DNA of 64,000 nucleotides, from NCBI RefSeq assembly GCF_000425225.1, contig NZ_AULJ01000012.1, positions 62,001 through 126,000 on the forward strand, given 5' to 3'. This document shows positions 52,041-60,980 of the stretch, piece after piece. Under the pieces are notes generated by a model. That model did no database searches. It worked only from the letters and a program-made list of their open reading frames with translations, and was not told the DNA's origin. This DNA is from Pontibacillus marinus BH030004 = DSM 16465 (GTDB taxonomy: Bacteria > Bacillota > Bacilli > Bacillales > BH030062). Position 1 is the first letter of the stretch, and the number at the start of each line of letters is the position of its first letter. Position numbers and translations under genes: made by a program.

Positions 52041-52067
52041 TTTATTTAATGTAAGGAGATGAACAAC

Positions 52068-53024
52068 ATGACAAAAGGGATTATTACACTTGGAGAAGCG
52101 TTAATCGACTTTATACCAACTGACCATACTAATATGACGTATCAAAAGAATCCAGGAGGGGCGCCAGCCAATGTAGCTGTAGGAGCTGCACGACTTGGTG
52201 CAAAATCTACTTTTCTTTCAAAAGTTGGACAGGATGTACTTGGCCGATTTTTGAAAGAAACATTAACGAATTATGGCGTTGAAACATCAAACATGTCTTT
52301 TTCTGATGATGCAAACACAAATATTGTATTTGTCACCTTAGATGAAAACGGCGAACGCAGTTTTGAGTTCTATGTCAATCCTTCAGCGGATCAGAAACTT
52401 TCAAAATCCGATATTCATGAAGATGTATTTGCTGAGCATAATGTTTTTCATTTTGGTTCTATTTCATTAATCAAAGAACCTGCTCGAAGCGCTACAATGT
52501 ATGCGGTAGAACAAGCAAGAAAAGCTGGTGTTATGGTTTCTTATGATCCAAACCTACGCATGAGCTTATGGGATAGTGAGGAACAAGCTCGAGAGCAGAT
52601 GGTATCTGTGTTCAACCAAGTTGATGTTCTCAAAATCTCTGAAGAAGAACTTGAATTTATTACAGGTGAGCATTCTATAGAAAAAGGAATCGAGAAGCTT
52701 AAAGAGCAGTACAACATTCCGTTGATTTTTGTCACATTGGGAGCTGAAGGAAGTTATGTGTTTACTGAACATGGCTCAGCACAAGTGGATGCTCTTCAAG
52801 TTGAAGCTGTTGATACTACTGGAGCTGGAGACGCCTTTGTTTCAGGCATACTTTATCAGTTAAGCGAACGCTCTGGAGATATTCTTTCTATTTCAGTGGA
52901 GGATGCGGTTTATATGGCTAGGTTCGCAAGTGTCTCTGGTGGATTGGCCGCGTCATCAAAAGGGGCTATGACAGCACTACCTGACCGACAACATGTAAAG
53001 AACATCCTTGAGAATGGACAGTAA
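52068..53024 (+). CDS. scrK: Fructokinase (PfkB/ribokinase family)
   Basis: Phosphorylates the fructose released from sucrose 6-phosphate. The PfkB signatures are the N-terminal GGAPANVAVGAARLGA and the C-terminal DTTGAGDAFVSG with the catalytic aspartate. The ATG at 52068 lies nine bases after AAGGAG; the ATG three codons upstream touches it. The protein has 318 residues and is encoded 12 bp before scrB. Confidence 0.92.
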   Translation: MTKGIITLGEALIDFIPTDHTNMTYQKNPGGAPANVAVGAARLGAKSTFLSKVGQDVLGRFLKETLTNYGVETSNMSFSDDANTNIVFVTLDENGERSFEFYVNPSADQKLSKSDIHEDVFAEHNVFHFGSISLIKEPARSATMYAVEQARKAGVMVSYDPNLRMSLWDSEEQAREQMVSVFNQVDVLKISEEELEFITGEHSIEKGIEKLKEQYNIPLIFVTLGAEGSYVFTEHGSAQVDALQVEAVDTTGAGDAFVSGILYQLSERSGDILSISVEDAVYMARFASVSGGLAASSKGAMTALPDRQHVKNILENGQ

Positions 53025-53036
53025 GGAGATTGTTTT

Positions 53037-54458
53037 ATGAACCGTGACCAACAACTACGAGAGATGGCAGAAAAAGAAGTACAGCAATATCAATCTATTG
53101 TCGAAAAAGATCCGTATCGCCAGAATTATCATATGATGCCACCTGTCGGATTATTGAATGATCCTAATGGGTTTATTCAGTGGAAGGGAACTTATCATAT
53201 GTACTTTCAGTGGATGCCTTTTGATACGACTCATGGTGCTAAGTTTTGGGGGCACTATTCCTCTGAGGATTTAGTGAACTGGGAGTTAGAGCCTGTTGCT
53301 CTTGCACCGAGTGATTGGTACGACAAGAATGGCTGTTACTCAGGAAGTGCAGTCGATGATGATGGCTTACTTAAGGTTTTCTATACGGGAAACGTAAAAG
53401 ATGAACAAGGGAACCGGGAAACCTACCAATGTTTGGCTGAGTCTGTGAATGGGATCGATTTCACAAAGAAAGGTCCTTTAATTCACTTACCTGAAGGGTT
53501 TACTCCACATTTTCGTGATCCTAAAGTTTGGAAAGAGGCTGGAAAATGGTTCATGGTTGTGGGTGCTCAAACGCTTGATTTAGAAGGAAGCGTTGCCTTA
53601 TTTGAATCAGAGGACTTAGAGAACTGGGTGTATAAAGGTGAGCTTTCGAGTTCCAATGGAGAGCTTGGGTATATGTGGGAATGTCCTGATTTATTTCCTT
53701 TAGGCGGTCAGCATGTTCTGGTCTTTTGCCCACAAGGGATGGAAGCTGATGGGATGTATTATAATAATGTGTATCAATCTGGTTATGTTGTTGGAGACTT
53801 TGACCCTAAACAGGCTACGTTTAACCATGATTCCTTTGTAGAATTAGATCGTGGCTTTGAGTTCTATGCTCCTCAGACCACAGAGGATGAGCATGAACGG
53901 AGACTTCTTGTGGGGTGGATGGGCATCCCGGATCAAAATGAAGAGCATCACCCTACCATTGAGTATCGTTGGATCCACAACTTAACTTTGCCACGTGAGT
54001 TAAAGTTACAGGATGGCAAAGTGTATCAGATGCCTGTTGAAGAGTTGAAGAACCTAAGAAGAGAAGAAGTAAGCTCTTTTAAGTTGGAAAAAGGCTATGT
54101 AGAAAAAGAGATTCCAAAATCCTCTGAGATTGTTGTTGATATTGATTCTTCAAAGAAATCCATGGTGTCGGTGGACCTCTATGATTTTGCTAAGATTACC
54201 TACAACAGAGCTGAGAGATCCGTTACCTTACACCGCAAAAGCTTAGTAGATGGTTCGATCGAGGAGAGAAGCTGTACGTTAGAAAATCCTTTAAAAGAAC
54301 TTCGTTTATTCTTAGATCAATCCACCTTGGAGCTTTTTGTGAATGGGGGAGAAGAAGTATTCACCTCTCGCATGTTCCCGGATGTAACAAAAGAGAATGT
54401 TCGCTTTGATGTTCAAGGTGATACGCATCTTGAAGTAAAGGCTTGGGAATTAGGATAG
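53037..54458 (+). CDS. scrB: Sucrose-6-phosphate hydrolase (GH32)
   Basis: Hydrolyses sucrose 6-phosphate to glucose 6-phosphate and fructose, in the cytoplasm. All three GH32 catalytic acids are visible: nucleophile Asp in LLNDPNGF, transition-state Asp in HFRDPKVW and acid/base Glu in WECPDLFPL. A C-terminal beta-sandwich follows (about 340-473). The length of 473 residues is normal. AAGGAG precedes the ATG; it is the last gene of the operon. Confidence 0.95.
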   Translation: MNRDQQLREMAEKEVQQYQSIVEKDPYRQNYHMMPPVGLLNDPNGFIQWKGTYHMYFQWMPFDTTHGAKFWGHYSSEDLVNWELEPVALAPSDWYDKNGCYSGSAVDDDGLLKVFYTGNVKDEQGNRETYQCLAESVNGIDFTKKGPLIHLPEGFTPHFRDPKVWKEAGKWFMVVGAQTLDLEGSVALFESEDLENWVYKGELSSSNGELGYMWECPDLFPLGGQHVLVFCPQGMEADGMYYNNVYQSGYVVGDFDPKQATFNHDSFVELDRGFEFYAPQTTEDEHERRLLVGWMGIPDQNEEHHPTIEYRWIHNLTLPRELKLQDGKVYQMPVEELKNLRREEVSSFKLEKGYVEKEIPKSSEIVVDIDSSKKSMVSVDLYDFAKITYNRAERSVTLHRKSLVDGSIEERSCTLENPLKELRLFLDQSTLELFVNGGEEVFTSRMFPDVTKENVRFDVQGDTHLEVKAWELG

Positions 54459-54479
54459 AAGATAACTTCATAATTTAGA

Positions 54480-54518
54480 AAAACAGTTCAATTACAAGGA
54501 TAATTGAGCTGTTTTTTA
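54480..54518 (+). terminator. Terminator of the sucrose operon
   Basis: AAACAGTTCAATTA pairs with TAATTGAGCTGTTT (one mismatch), followed by TTTT. Confidence 0.88.
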
Positions 54519-54614
54519 TATTGTAAAAGAAATACTGGTTATTTATGTTAAAATGGATGGAAGTTTTGTTTCGGCAAAACAATTAAACTTCTAAAATATG
54601 AGAGTAGGGATAAG

Positions 54615-55181
54615 TTGAAAAAGTTAATGTGGGGCGTGATTGTGGTCTTATTGATTTCTATATCTGGATTGTATTTTTTCCGAGCTTATCCTGAGTGGCT
54701 AAAAGAAGATATTTATCAACAAAATGGCTATACATTACAAGCCTTGAATAAAAAAGAACCGATCACATTTGAGTTCAAAAAGGACTGGATGGATATACAG
54801 GAAGAGACAGACATAGGCATAAATGAAGTTATCCAAACAAAAGGTGCTTCTACTGTTACGTTAGAGAGTGTTTACCGAGATAATGGACAATACCATATAT
54901 CCTTAAATATAAAGCAAGATTTTAATAGCACAACAGAGGGGCGTTTCTTAAGTTTTTATGAAATAAAGAAAAACTCTTTTGCAGTCAGAGATGGGCGTGC
55001 AATGTGGAGTTTCTACACCATGGATCGTGAGCAAATAGATGGAACATTCCTAATTGGTGGCCAAGGATCTGGGCCTGGAGAAGATATTAAAGTGAAGCTT
55101 AATGTACATCAATTAAGTGAACTTGAGAAACCATTCCGTATTAAGGCTGGTGTATTTTTGTATCAATATCAAAAGCTATGA
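54615..55181 (+). CDS. Membrane-anchored or secreted protein of unknown function
   Basis: A 188-residue protein with one N-terminal hydrophobic helix (residues about 3-22, LMWGVIVVLLISISGLYFF), which has no lipobox. The remaining part is a beta-rich extracellular domain (FEFKKDWMDIQEETDIGINEVIQ; GTFLIGGQGSGPGEDIKVKLNV in parts). It starts with TTG after GAGTAGGG, so the start is only probable. No family recognised. The two following genes are spaced closely and may be co-transcribed. Confidence 0.65.
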   Translation: MKKLMWGVIVVLLISISGLYFFRAYPEWLKEDIYQQNGYTLQALNKKEPITFEFKKDWMDIQEETDIGINEVIQTKGASTVTLESVYRDNGQYHISLNIKQDFNSTTEGRFLSFYEIKKNSFAVRDGRAMWSFYTMDREQIDGTFLIGGQGSGPGEDIKVKLNVHQLSELEKPFRIKAGVFLYQYQKL

Positions 55182-55215
55182 GACTTTGATTTAATTGGAG
55201 GATGGAGTCCAGACC

Positions 55216-55779
55216 ATGAAAAGATTTGTTATCATCACTGTCGGTAAAACCCATAGCGGGAAAACGACTTTTGCTAGAGAATTAGAGGAACAGCTCAAAA
55301 ATTCTGTTGTGATTGATCAAGATAATCATGCTGAGTTTATAAATACGCATTATAGAAAATTATTGCCTCAAGAAGGTCCTAATACATTCAAGCATACAAT
55401 CTCCCAGGCTGTTGTAGATTATGCTGTTGAAAAGACTGATTGTCATCTTATTATTTGCAATTCAAACCGATCACGTAAGGGTCGGGTGGATTTGCTTGAA
55501 CAGTTTCATACAAAAGGATTTGTAAGTATAATTGTTGATTTTGATTTACCAGATCATGTTCTTCAGAAGCGAGTTTCTGAAAGTGAGCGTAGTACAACCA
55601 TATTTAAAAACCCTACGACTTTTGAAAAGGTACTTACACGACAACAAGGGGAGGCTCATGCGATCGCACCAGGCGAGGGGGAAGCGGATCATTTATTTGT
55701 TATTGGAGACCCAAGTGAAGTGCAAGATGTATCTCGAAACATTGTAGATATTGTTCAAAACGGTAAGGGAAGTATTTGA
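55216..55779 (+). CDS. P-loop ATP-binding kinase-like protein
   Basis: A 187-residue nucleotide kinase-like protein: Walker A VGKTHSGKTTFAREL near the N-terminus, Walker B-like CHLIICNSN, and a lid-like segment (DHVLQKRVSESERST). The ATG at 55216 is eight bases after GGAG; the TTG at 55195 would overlap that region. It resembles the zeta-toxin/AAA_33 type of small kinases. The substrate is unknown. Confidence 0.75.
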   Translation: MKRFVIITVGKTHSGKTTFARELEEQLKNSVVIDQDNHAEFINTHYRKLLPQEGPNTFKHTISQAVVDYAVEKTDCHLIICNSNRSRKGRVDLLEQFHTKGFVSIIVDFDLPDHVLQKRVSESERSTTIFKNPTTFEKVLTRQQGEAHAIAPGEGEADHLFVIGDPSEVQDVSRNIVDIVQNGKGSI

Positions 55780-55799
55780 TTGAAATGCGGAGGTGACTC

Positions 55800-56600
55800 A
55801 TGAAGGGAGAGGCTGTAATGGATACATTAGATCAAAATAGCAAAGCTTGGGATAAGAAAGTAGAAGAGGGAGTAGGGTACACATTACCCGTTAGTAAAGA
55901 AGAGATTGAAAAAAGTAAAGCAGGCGATTGGAGTATAAAAATGACACCGAATAAAGCTGTTCCTAGAGAATGGTTTCCGGAATCCTTAGAGGGTGTGAGC
56001 ATTCTTTGTTTAGCATCTGGTGGTGGTCAGCAAGCGCCAGTATTAGCTGCAACGGGTGCTGAGGTAACAGTTGTAGATTTGTCTGCAAAACAATTAGAAC
56101 AAGATCAAGCAGTAGCAGAGCGGGATGGATTACATATTAAAACCGTGAAAGGAAGTATGACGGATCTCCATTTTTTCAGAGATGAGGAGTTTGATGTGGT
56201 CGTTCATCCCGTTTCCAACTTATTTGTAGAAGATGTATCCTCTGTTTGGCAGGAAGCTTCAAGAGTTTTAAAAGATGAAGGAACGCTCATCGCAGGGTTT
56301 ACGAATCCCATTCTTTTTATTTTCGATGATGAAGAGGATATGAAGGGGAATTTAGTCGTCAAAAACGCCATACCATCTTCCTCATTAGACCATTTAACAG
56401 AAGAAGAAGTTAAAGGTTATATTGAAGCTAACCATACAATTGAATTTGGTCATACATTAGAAGACCAAATCCAAGGACAAATCGATGCAGGATTTGTTAT
56501 TGCAGGGTTGTATGAAGATGACTTTGGTGGAAGAAGGCCATTAGATGAATATATTAAATGTTTTGTGACTACAAAAGCTATTAAGAAGAAAATGGATTAG
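55800..56600 (+). CDS. Class I SAM-dependent methyltransferase
   Basis: A 266-residue methyltransferase with motif I SILCLASGGGQQAPVLAATG, the acidic ribose-binding VTVVDLSAKQLEQ, and motif IV-like EFDVVVHPVSNL. It resembles small-molecule methyltransferases of the UbiE/YcgJ group. The ATG at 55800 follows GGAGG; a second in-frame ATG at 55818 follows AGGGAGAG and could also be used. The substrate is unknown. Confidence 0.85.
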   Translation: MKGEAVMDTLDQNSKAWDKKVEEGVGYTLPVSKEEIEKSKAGDWSIKMTPNKAVPREWFPESLEGVSILCLASGGGQQAPVLAATGAEVTVVDLSAKQLEQDQAVAERDGLHIKTVKGSMTDLHFFRDEEFDVVVHPVSNLFVEDVSSVWQEASRVLKDEGTLIAGFTNPILFIFDDEEDMKGNLVVKNAIPSSSLDHLTEEEVKGYIEANHTIEFGHTLEDQIQGQIDAGFVIAGLYEDDFGGRRPLDEYIKCFVTTKAIKKKMD

Positions 56601-56626
56601 TTCATATATTAATTTGATCAATAAAA

Positions 56627-56660
56627 ATGAGCGCATGCTATCAAAAGCATGCGCTCATTA
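56627..56660. terminator. Bidirectional terminator
   Basis: AATGAGCGCATGC pairs with GCATGCGCTCATT between the methyltransferase gene and the convergent lipoprotein gene. Confidence 0.85.
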
Positions 56661-56669
56661 AATAGGCAA

Positions 56670-57389
56670 TTATTCTAAGCTTTCAGAAGTAACATCTTGA
56701 ATGATCCAGTAGCCACCATCGTTTACAGTTAATGTGTACGTTGTTTTGATGTGGCCGTTTAGTTCGTTATCTGTTTCTTGCACAACTTTGTAATTACCGT
56801 TGCTTCCTTGTTTGAATTCAAAAGGTTGGTCGCTATCAAGGAACTTCGGACCATCCATAGCTTTTACATGAAGGGCGTCATCTTGCATTTCAAAATACGT
56901 GTTGATCAGCTCATCAGCCTGCTCTGCTGACATGAAATGCATAAAGTGTTCTTTCAACTTATCTTTCGTCTTGTATTCTTTTAATTCACCATCATCTTTT
57001 GTATAACTGATAACTTTCTTAAATGCTTCCTCATATTCTTCTAGCTCTGTTTGAGCACGATCCTTATTCATAGGATGCTTAGCTTCTGTGTTGTTGCTGT
57101 CTTTGTCTGAGCTTTGATTGTTTTCATCGTTATTTTCTTCATTATTTTGGGTATCGTCATTGTTTTTATCAGATTTACTTGATTCATCACTGTCATTATT
57201 ATTCATGTCTGAATCTTTCTCGTCTTTGGTATTATCTTGATTTTCGTTTTGGTTTTTCTCCTCTTGTTGAGTTTTATCTTTCTCATCCTCGTTTTGATCT
57301 CCAGAAGTGTTGGAGTTTTCGTCACTACCGAAAGCGCAACCTCCAAGAACTAGTAATCCTGCTAATGATGTCGTTAAGATTTTTTTCAT
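56670..57389 (-). CDS. Lipoprotein with Asp/Asn/Glu-rich linker
   Basis: A 239-residue lipoprotein with lipobox LGGC (Cys18), then a low-complexity linker of about 90 residues made almost only of D, N, E, S, K and Q. A folded domain of about 130 residues follows (about 110-239; AQTELEEYEEAFKKVISYTK, TTYTLTVNDGGYWIIQDV). The acidic linker is typical of halophile surface proteins and holds the domain away from the membrane. The function is unknown. Confidence 0.75.
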   Translation of the reverse strand: MKKILTTSLAGLLVLGGCAFGSDENSNTSGDQNEDEKDKTQQEEKNQNENQDNTKDEKDSDMNNNDSDESSKSDKNNDDTQNNEENNDENNQSSDKDSNNTEAKHPMNKDRAQTELEEYEEAFKKVISYTKDDGELKEYKTKDKLKEHFMHFMSAEQADELINTYFEMQDDALHVKAMDGPKFLDSDQPFEFKQGSNGNYKVVQETDNELNGHIKTTYTLTVNDGGYWIIQDVTSESLE

Positions 57390-57784
57390 CTTTAAAAACT
57401 CCTTTCAATACATTCATATTTAGAAATAAATTGAATTCAATGCATTAAATTCCTTTTCATCCCATCTGTCGATTGGGACTTGCTGTGTGTTACAAAAATT
57501 TAAGGGAAATTTAGATTTAAATAAGAGGTAGTTAGGATCCATTTAACGTGCTTACCTCTCTTATGTTGTTGTTTTCCTTTTTAATAAATCTTAAAATAAA
57601 ACCGGAATTCCTATTTATTTTTCAACCCATCTGTCGTAATTGTTGTTGCATAAGTTACAAAATGATTTCAATTTCTGTAACAAAAATATAAGAATGATAC
57701 TCAAGGTTCATAAGCTGATGTGGTGAAAATAGGCAAAATATTGTATATTGAAGGTAAATGCTACTAATAGAGGTGTTGAATCAT
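57390..57784. promoter_or_regulatory. Divergent intergenic region with a repeated module
   Basis: CCCATCTGTCG occurs at 57461-57471 and 57626-57636, and each is followed 17-18 bp later by GTTACAAAA. Two copies of such a module suggest a binding site or duplicated promoter for one of the flanking genes. I see no ORF or RNA gene in it. Confidence 0.35.
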
Positions 57785-57988
57785 ATGGATCGCGAAACGC
57801 TACATGAAAGAATTTATGCTCTTAAATATGTGATGGAGAGTGGCCAAGTTGATCTAGGCTCTCGACGCTATGAAATTGAAGATGACTTAGACCAAGTGAA
57901 AACGGCGAAGGATGGCATGGTCGACACTGATACAGTATCGCCAGCTCTTATGGAGATTATTAAAGCTACGTTAGAACAAGAACATTAA
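57785..57988 (+). CDS. Small acidic hypothetical protein
   Basis: A 67-residue, probably all-helical cytoplasmic protein (RETLHERIYALKYVMESGQ; KATLEQEH at the end). The ATG at 57785 follows GAGGTG; the upstream ATG at 57758 has no ribosome binding site. A bidirectional terminator follows. No family recognised. Confidence 0.65.
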   Translation: MDRETLHERIYALKYVMESGQVDLGSRRYEIEDDLDQVKTAKDGMVDTDTVSPALMEIIKATLEQEH

Positions 57989-57995
57989 AAAGGCG

Positions 57996-58040
57996 AAAAA
58001 ATCACATGTAGAATTAAAGCATATCTACATGTGATTTTTT
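57996..58040. terminator. Bidirectional terminator
   Basis: AAAAATCACATGTAGA pairs with TCTACATGTGATTTTT. It also ends the minus-strand NAD operon. Confidence 0.9.
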
Positions 58041-58053
58041 GTTTGGATTTATA

Positions 58054-58611
58054 CTATTCTTTAAAAGCATCCTCTAAATCGAGATCAGTACTTTTAGATG
58101 TAACGGCAAATAGTGACCTTTCCATAATCGACATAGCTTGTTCGTTATTTTCCTGTTTTTCAGAAGCGACGCAATCTGAAGGGACCCAAATCTTATACTC
58201 TCTCATGTACGCATCATTTGCTGTGAAGAGCACACAAATATCACCAGCCACTCCAGTTAATATTAAGTTTTTGATACCGAGTTGATTGAGTAAAATACTT
58301 AACTGAGTACCAAAGAATCCAGAATGTTTTGGTTTGATGATAAAGTAATCATCCTCTGAAGGGAGAAGCTCACGGATAATCTCAGCCCCGGGACCTTTTT
58401 GGCACTCTTCGATTAACTCATCAACATTGTCCTGCCATAAACCAAAGTTATCATTAACATAAATGATTGGAAGACCATTTTGTTTCATTTGGTTTTTTAA
58501 CTGTTTAATGGGTCCGGTGATATGTCGAGTGTGATGAATTAAATCTTTTCCACCATCAAAATCCATTTTATTGATCATATCAATAATAATCAGGGCTGTA
58601 TCCCGTTCCAT
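58054..58611 (-). CDS. Isochorismatase-family cysteine hydrolase, probable nicotinamidase
   Basis: A 185-residue cysteine hydrolase. The catalytic triad is visible: Asp in IIIDMINKMDF, Lys in IIKPKHSGFFGT and Cys in TGVAGDICVLFTA. The gene lies 5 bp after nadE on the same strand, so deamidation of nicotinamide to nicotinate for NAD recycling is likely. Bacillus subtilis YueJ (PncA) is of similar size. The substrate is inferred mainly from context. Confidence 0.82.
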   Translation of the reverse strand: MERDTALIIIDMINKMDFDGGKDLIHHTRHITGPIKQLKNQMKQNGLPIIYVNDNFGLWQDNVDELIEECQKGPGAEIIRELLPSEDDYFIIKPKHSGFFGTQLSILLNQLGIKNLILTGVAGDICVLFTANDAYMREYKIWVPSDCVASEKQENNEQAMSIMERSLFAVTSKSTDLDLEDAFKE

Positions 58612-58616
58612 AACGA

Positions 58617-59366
58617 TTACGCTCCTTTAAATTTATCAGGTCCAGCGGGGATTTCGCGTTTATGCTGAGTGTTCTTATGAAGTTCGTTCAGTCGTTCTTG
58701 ATCTTCTTGGTCTATTTCTTCCCCACGTAGATACTGATCAATTGTGTCATAGGATAATCCGAGCTCTTCTTCATCCGATTGACCTTCCCACAATTCAGCA
58801 CTAGGTTTTTTGTGGATAATGGAATCAGGAATACCTAATTCTTGTGCCATCTCCCGTACTTCTTCTTTTCGCATATTAATAAGCGGAACAAGGTCTACGC
58901 CACCATCACCATATTTTGTGAAATAGCCTGTGTAATCCTCTGCAGCATTATCCGTTCCGACTACCAAATATCCGTAATTGCTTCCAACAGCGTAAAGGGT
59001 GCTCATGCGGAGACGAGCTTGTAAGTTAGCACCTCCAAGCTGGGAATGTTCTTCGTTCCAGTCCCCTTTTTCTTTTAACTGGTTTTGAATAGCTTGTCTT
59101 GTCGTATGATAAGAGTCTGTAAGGTTGATCCCTACATAATCTAGGTCAGCACCTTTAACCAGTTTTAACGCATCTTCTTGATCTTCTACTTCTTCATCTA
59201 TAGGTAATAAAACACCGAGGGATTGTTCTGGGAAAGCTTTTTTTATTAAATAAGCGACTACTGCTGAATCAATACCACCACTAATTCCAACCAACGCTCC
59301 ATTTGCCCCAGCTTCTTTTACTTTGTCCTGTAGCCAGTTCGTTAAGTAATGAATTCGTTCTTTCAT
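58617..59366 (-). CDS. nadE: NAD+ synthetase (ammonia-dependent)
   Basis: Makes NAD from deamido-NAD with ATP and ammonia. The PP-loop SGGIDSAVVAYLI is at about 29-41, followed by the deamido-NAD site NLQARLRMSTLYAVG and VVGTDNAAEDYTGYFTKYGDG (core NAAEDYTGYFTKYG). At 249 residues it has no glutaminase domain. It is the first gene of a two-gene salvage operon and has a GGAG ribosome binding site. Confidence 0.93.
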   Translation of the reverse strand: MKERIHYLTNWLQDKVKEAGANGALVGISGGIDSAVVAYLIKKAFPEQSLGVLLPIDEEVEDQEDALKLVKGADLDYVGINLTDSYHTTRQAIQNQLKEKGDWNEEHSQLGGANLQARLRMSTLYAVGSNYGYLVVGTDNAAEDYTGYFTKYGDGGVDLVPLINMRKEEVREMAQELGIPDSIIHKKPSAELWEGQSDEEELGLSYDTIDQYLRGEEIDQEDQERLNELHKNTQHKREIPAGPDKFKGA

Positions 59367-59533
59367 TTGTAAAAACTCCTTTCCAATTCATGTCTCTTAA
59401 GCTAAGTACCTTTTAAAGAAAAGGAGTAAACACACAATGGTTAAGAGGTGTTGAAAAAAATAAGAAAAAAATAAAATTTTTGTGAACCAAATGTCAACCC
59501 TCTTTATCTAATAGGTAAGGACATACTCTCACA

Positions 59534-59704
59534 GGTTAGGAACTGGGTCGCCATGGACAAGCGGCCCACCGTACTAACCGTTAGGAGGATAAGTTTGAAA
59601 CAACTATTCTCCAACAAGAATCTGTTATTTTATCAGGTGATAGTCTGATTAAACTCACTGTTTCAACTGATTCAGAAAAGAAAGTTATCGAGTTATCACC
59701 ATAA
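59534..59704 (+). other. Stem-loop leader followed by a short, apparently frame-broken ORF
   Basis: GGTTAG (59534-59539) pairs with CTAACC (59574-59579) and encloses GGGTCGC (59545-59551) with GCGGCCC (61 to 67 of that line). A good TAGGAGG follows at 59582. From it, a TTG frame (59595-59648) gives only 17 codons. The adjacent frame runs open from 59597 to TAA at 59704 and looks more protein-like (SVILSGDSLIKLTVS). A one-base insertion would join the ribosome binding site and TTG to it. Confidence 0.35.
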
Positions 59705-59914
59705 AATAAATAAAATACCTCTCCTCATCCAGGGCGCCAAGACAATTAGGCGTCTTTTTTTTGTTCTTTATAACGAAGGAGAAAACTCCTGCTAAAAAAT
59801 AATCAAGGGTCATTTTTCCTCTATTATTAATTTTTTCTCACAAAAACCCCCACTTTTACTCTAAGCCTTTCGTATGCTTTGAGTAGAAAAAGAGGAAAGG
59901 GGGTGAAACACGAC
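59705..59914. other. Intergenic stretch upstream of the secreted acidic proteins
   Basis: Contains a weak terminator-like element (AAGAC with GTCTT, then eight T at about 59756-59761) and AT-rich sequence. The ribosome binding site GGAAAGGGGG lies just before the next start. No other gene seen. Confidence 0.4.
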
Positions 59915-60943
59915 GTGCGTGTGACAATTTCATATTTGGTTGTGCTTCTTGGGTTGTTGAGTGTTCCTCAATTTGCATCTGCTCAAAGTGGGTTGTTCTC
60001 TGAAGTGGAAGATACAGTCGATGAAACAACGGATACTGTGACAGGTGAAGACGAATCAGAAGACACATCCTCTGAGCCTTCTTCTGGAACAAAAGAAGAA
60101 GAATCTACGGATACAGATTCTTCATCAGAACAAAAAGGAACTTCACTTACTGAAGAAGTTACTGAAGATGTAGATGAAACAATCGAGGCCACAAAAGATA
60201 CTGCGGATTCAACGTCAACCAATGTTGAAGATACCGTGAAGCATGTGGCTGAAAAGTCCACCTCTGATCCGGTTGAAACGGTGGATCAGACAGTAGAAGA
60301 AACAGCAGATGATATTGAAAATACTGTGGATTCTACTACTAAAACCGTTAAGGACACAGTAGATGAAACCAAAGAAGTAGTTGACAAAGTAACAGAGACC
60401 GCTAAGAACCACGTTGACGATACTACTGAGACAGTTGAAAACATTACGACTTCCCCTAATGATACTGTAAATAAAATCGTCGACGAGGCTGCCGAAAAGG
60501 TCCAAGATTCTACTTCAGGTGAAAAAGTAACTAAGCCGGAGCTTGATAAGGAACCTACGAAAGAACTCCTTGGTGTACTTAATCCTACAAAGGAACCAAG
60601 CACTGAGGCAGTGATTCAAAAGGATTCCCGTGATCAACCAACAAGCGATCGGGCTCAGTCCTTGAACGAGCCTAAAGAAGGCTCTCAGCAACCTATTACA
60701 CCAGCACCAAAACCAAACAAAGAAGCTGTGGTACCGAACCCATCACCATCTATGCAAAAGAATGAGTCTCAACAAAATGTGAATGGTTCAGTACAAGTCA
60801 ATGCGATAGCATCAAAACCAACTGATATTAACCAGAGTGTTATGAATGTACTGCACGGAAAAGCGTCGTTCTTCTTCACCCAATGGATGAACGCGCCACC
60901 TTCCGAACCACCGCAAATCTCTTCCTTCTTACTAAACGTATAA
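59915..60943 (+). CDS. Secreted acidic Thr/Asp/Glu/Val-rich protein
   Basis: About 342 residues from the GTG at 59915, ten bases after AGGGGG. The start gives a clean signal peptide (VTISYLVVLLGLLSVPQFASA). The mature region (about 25-200) is a repetitive, highly charged helix-like sequence built of D/E-T-V-D/E units (TVDETTDTV, DTVDETKEVVDKVTETAK), reminiscent of LEA-like or stalk proteins. The C-terminal third is Pro/Ser/Gln-rich. It has no cysteine and no sortase motif. A second secreted acidic gene follows after 37 bp. An upstream TTG at 59879 lacks a ribosome binding site. Confidence 0.7.
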   Translation: MRVTISYLVVLLGLLSVPQFASAQSGLFSEVEDTVDETTDTVTGEDESEDTSSEPSSGTKEEESTDTDSSSEQKGTSLTEEVTEDVDETIEATKDTADSTSTNVEDTVKHVAEKSTSDPVETVDQTVEETADDIENTVDSTTKTVKDTVDETKEVVDKVTETAKNHVDDTTETVENITTSPNDTVNKIVDEAAEKVQDSTSGEKVTKPELDKEPTKELLGVLNPTKEPSTEAVIQKDSRDQPTSDRAQSLNEPKEGSQQPITPAPKPNKEAVVPNPSPSMQKNESQQNVNGSVQVNAIASKPTDINQSVMNVLHGKASFFFTQWMNAPPSEPPQISSFLLNV

Positions 60944-60980
60944 AAATAATTTATTACTAAAAAAGAAGGAGAGATTAATC

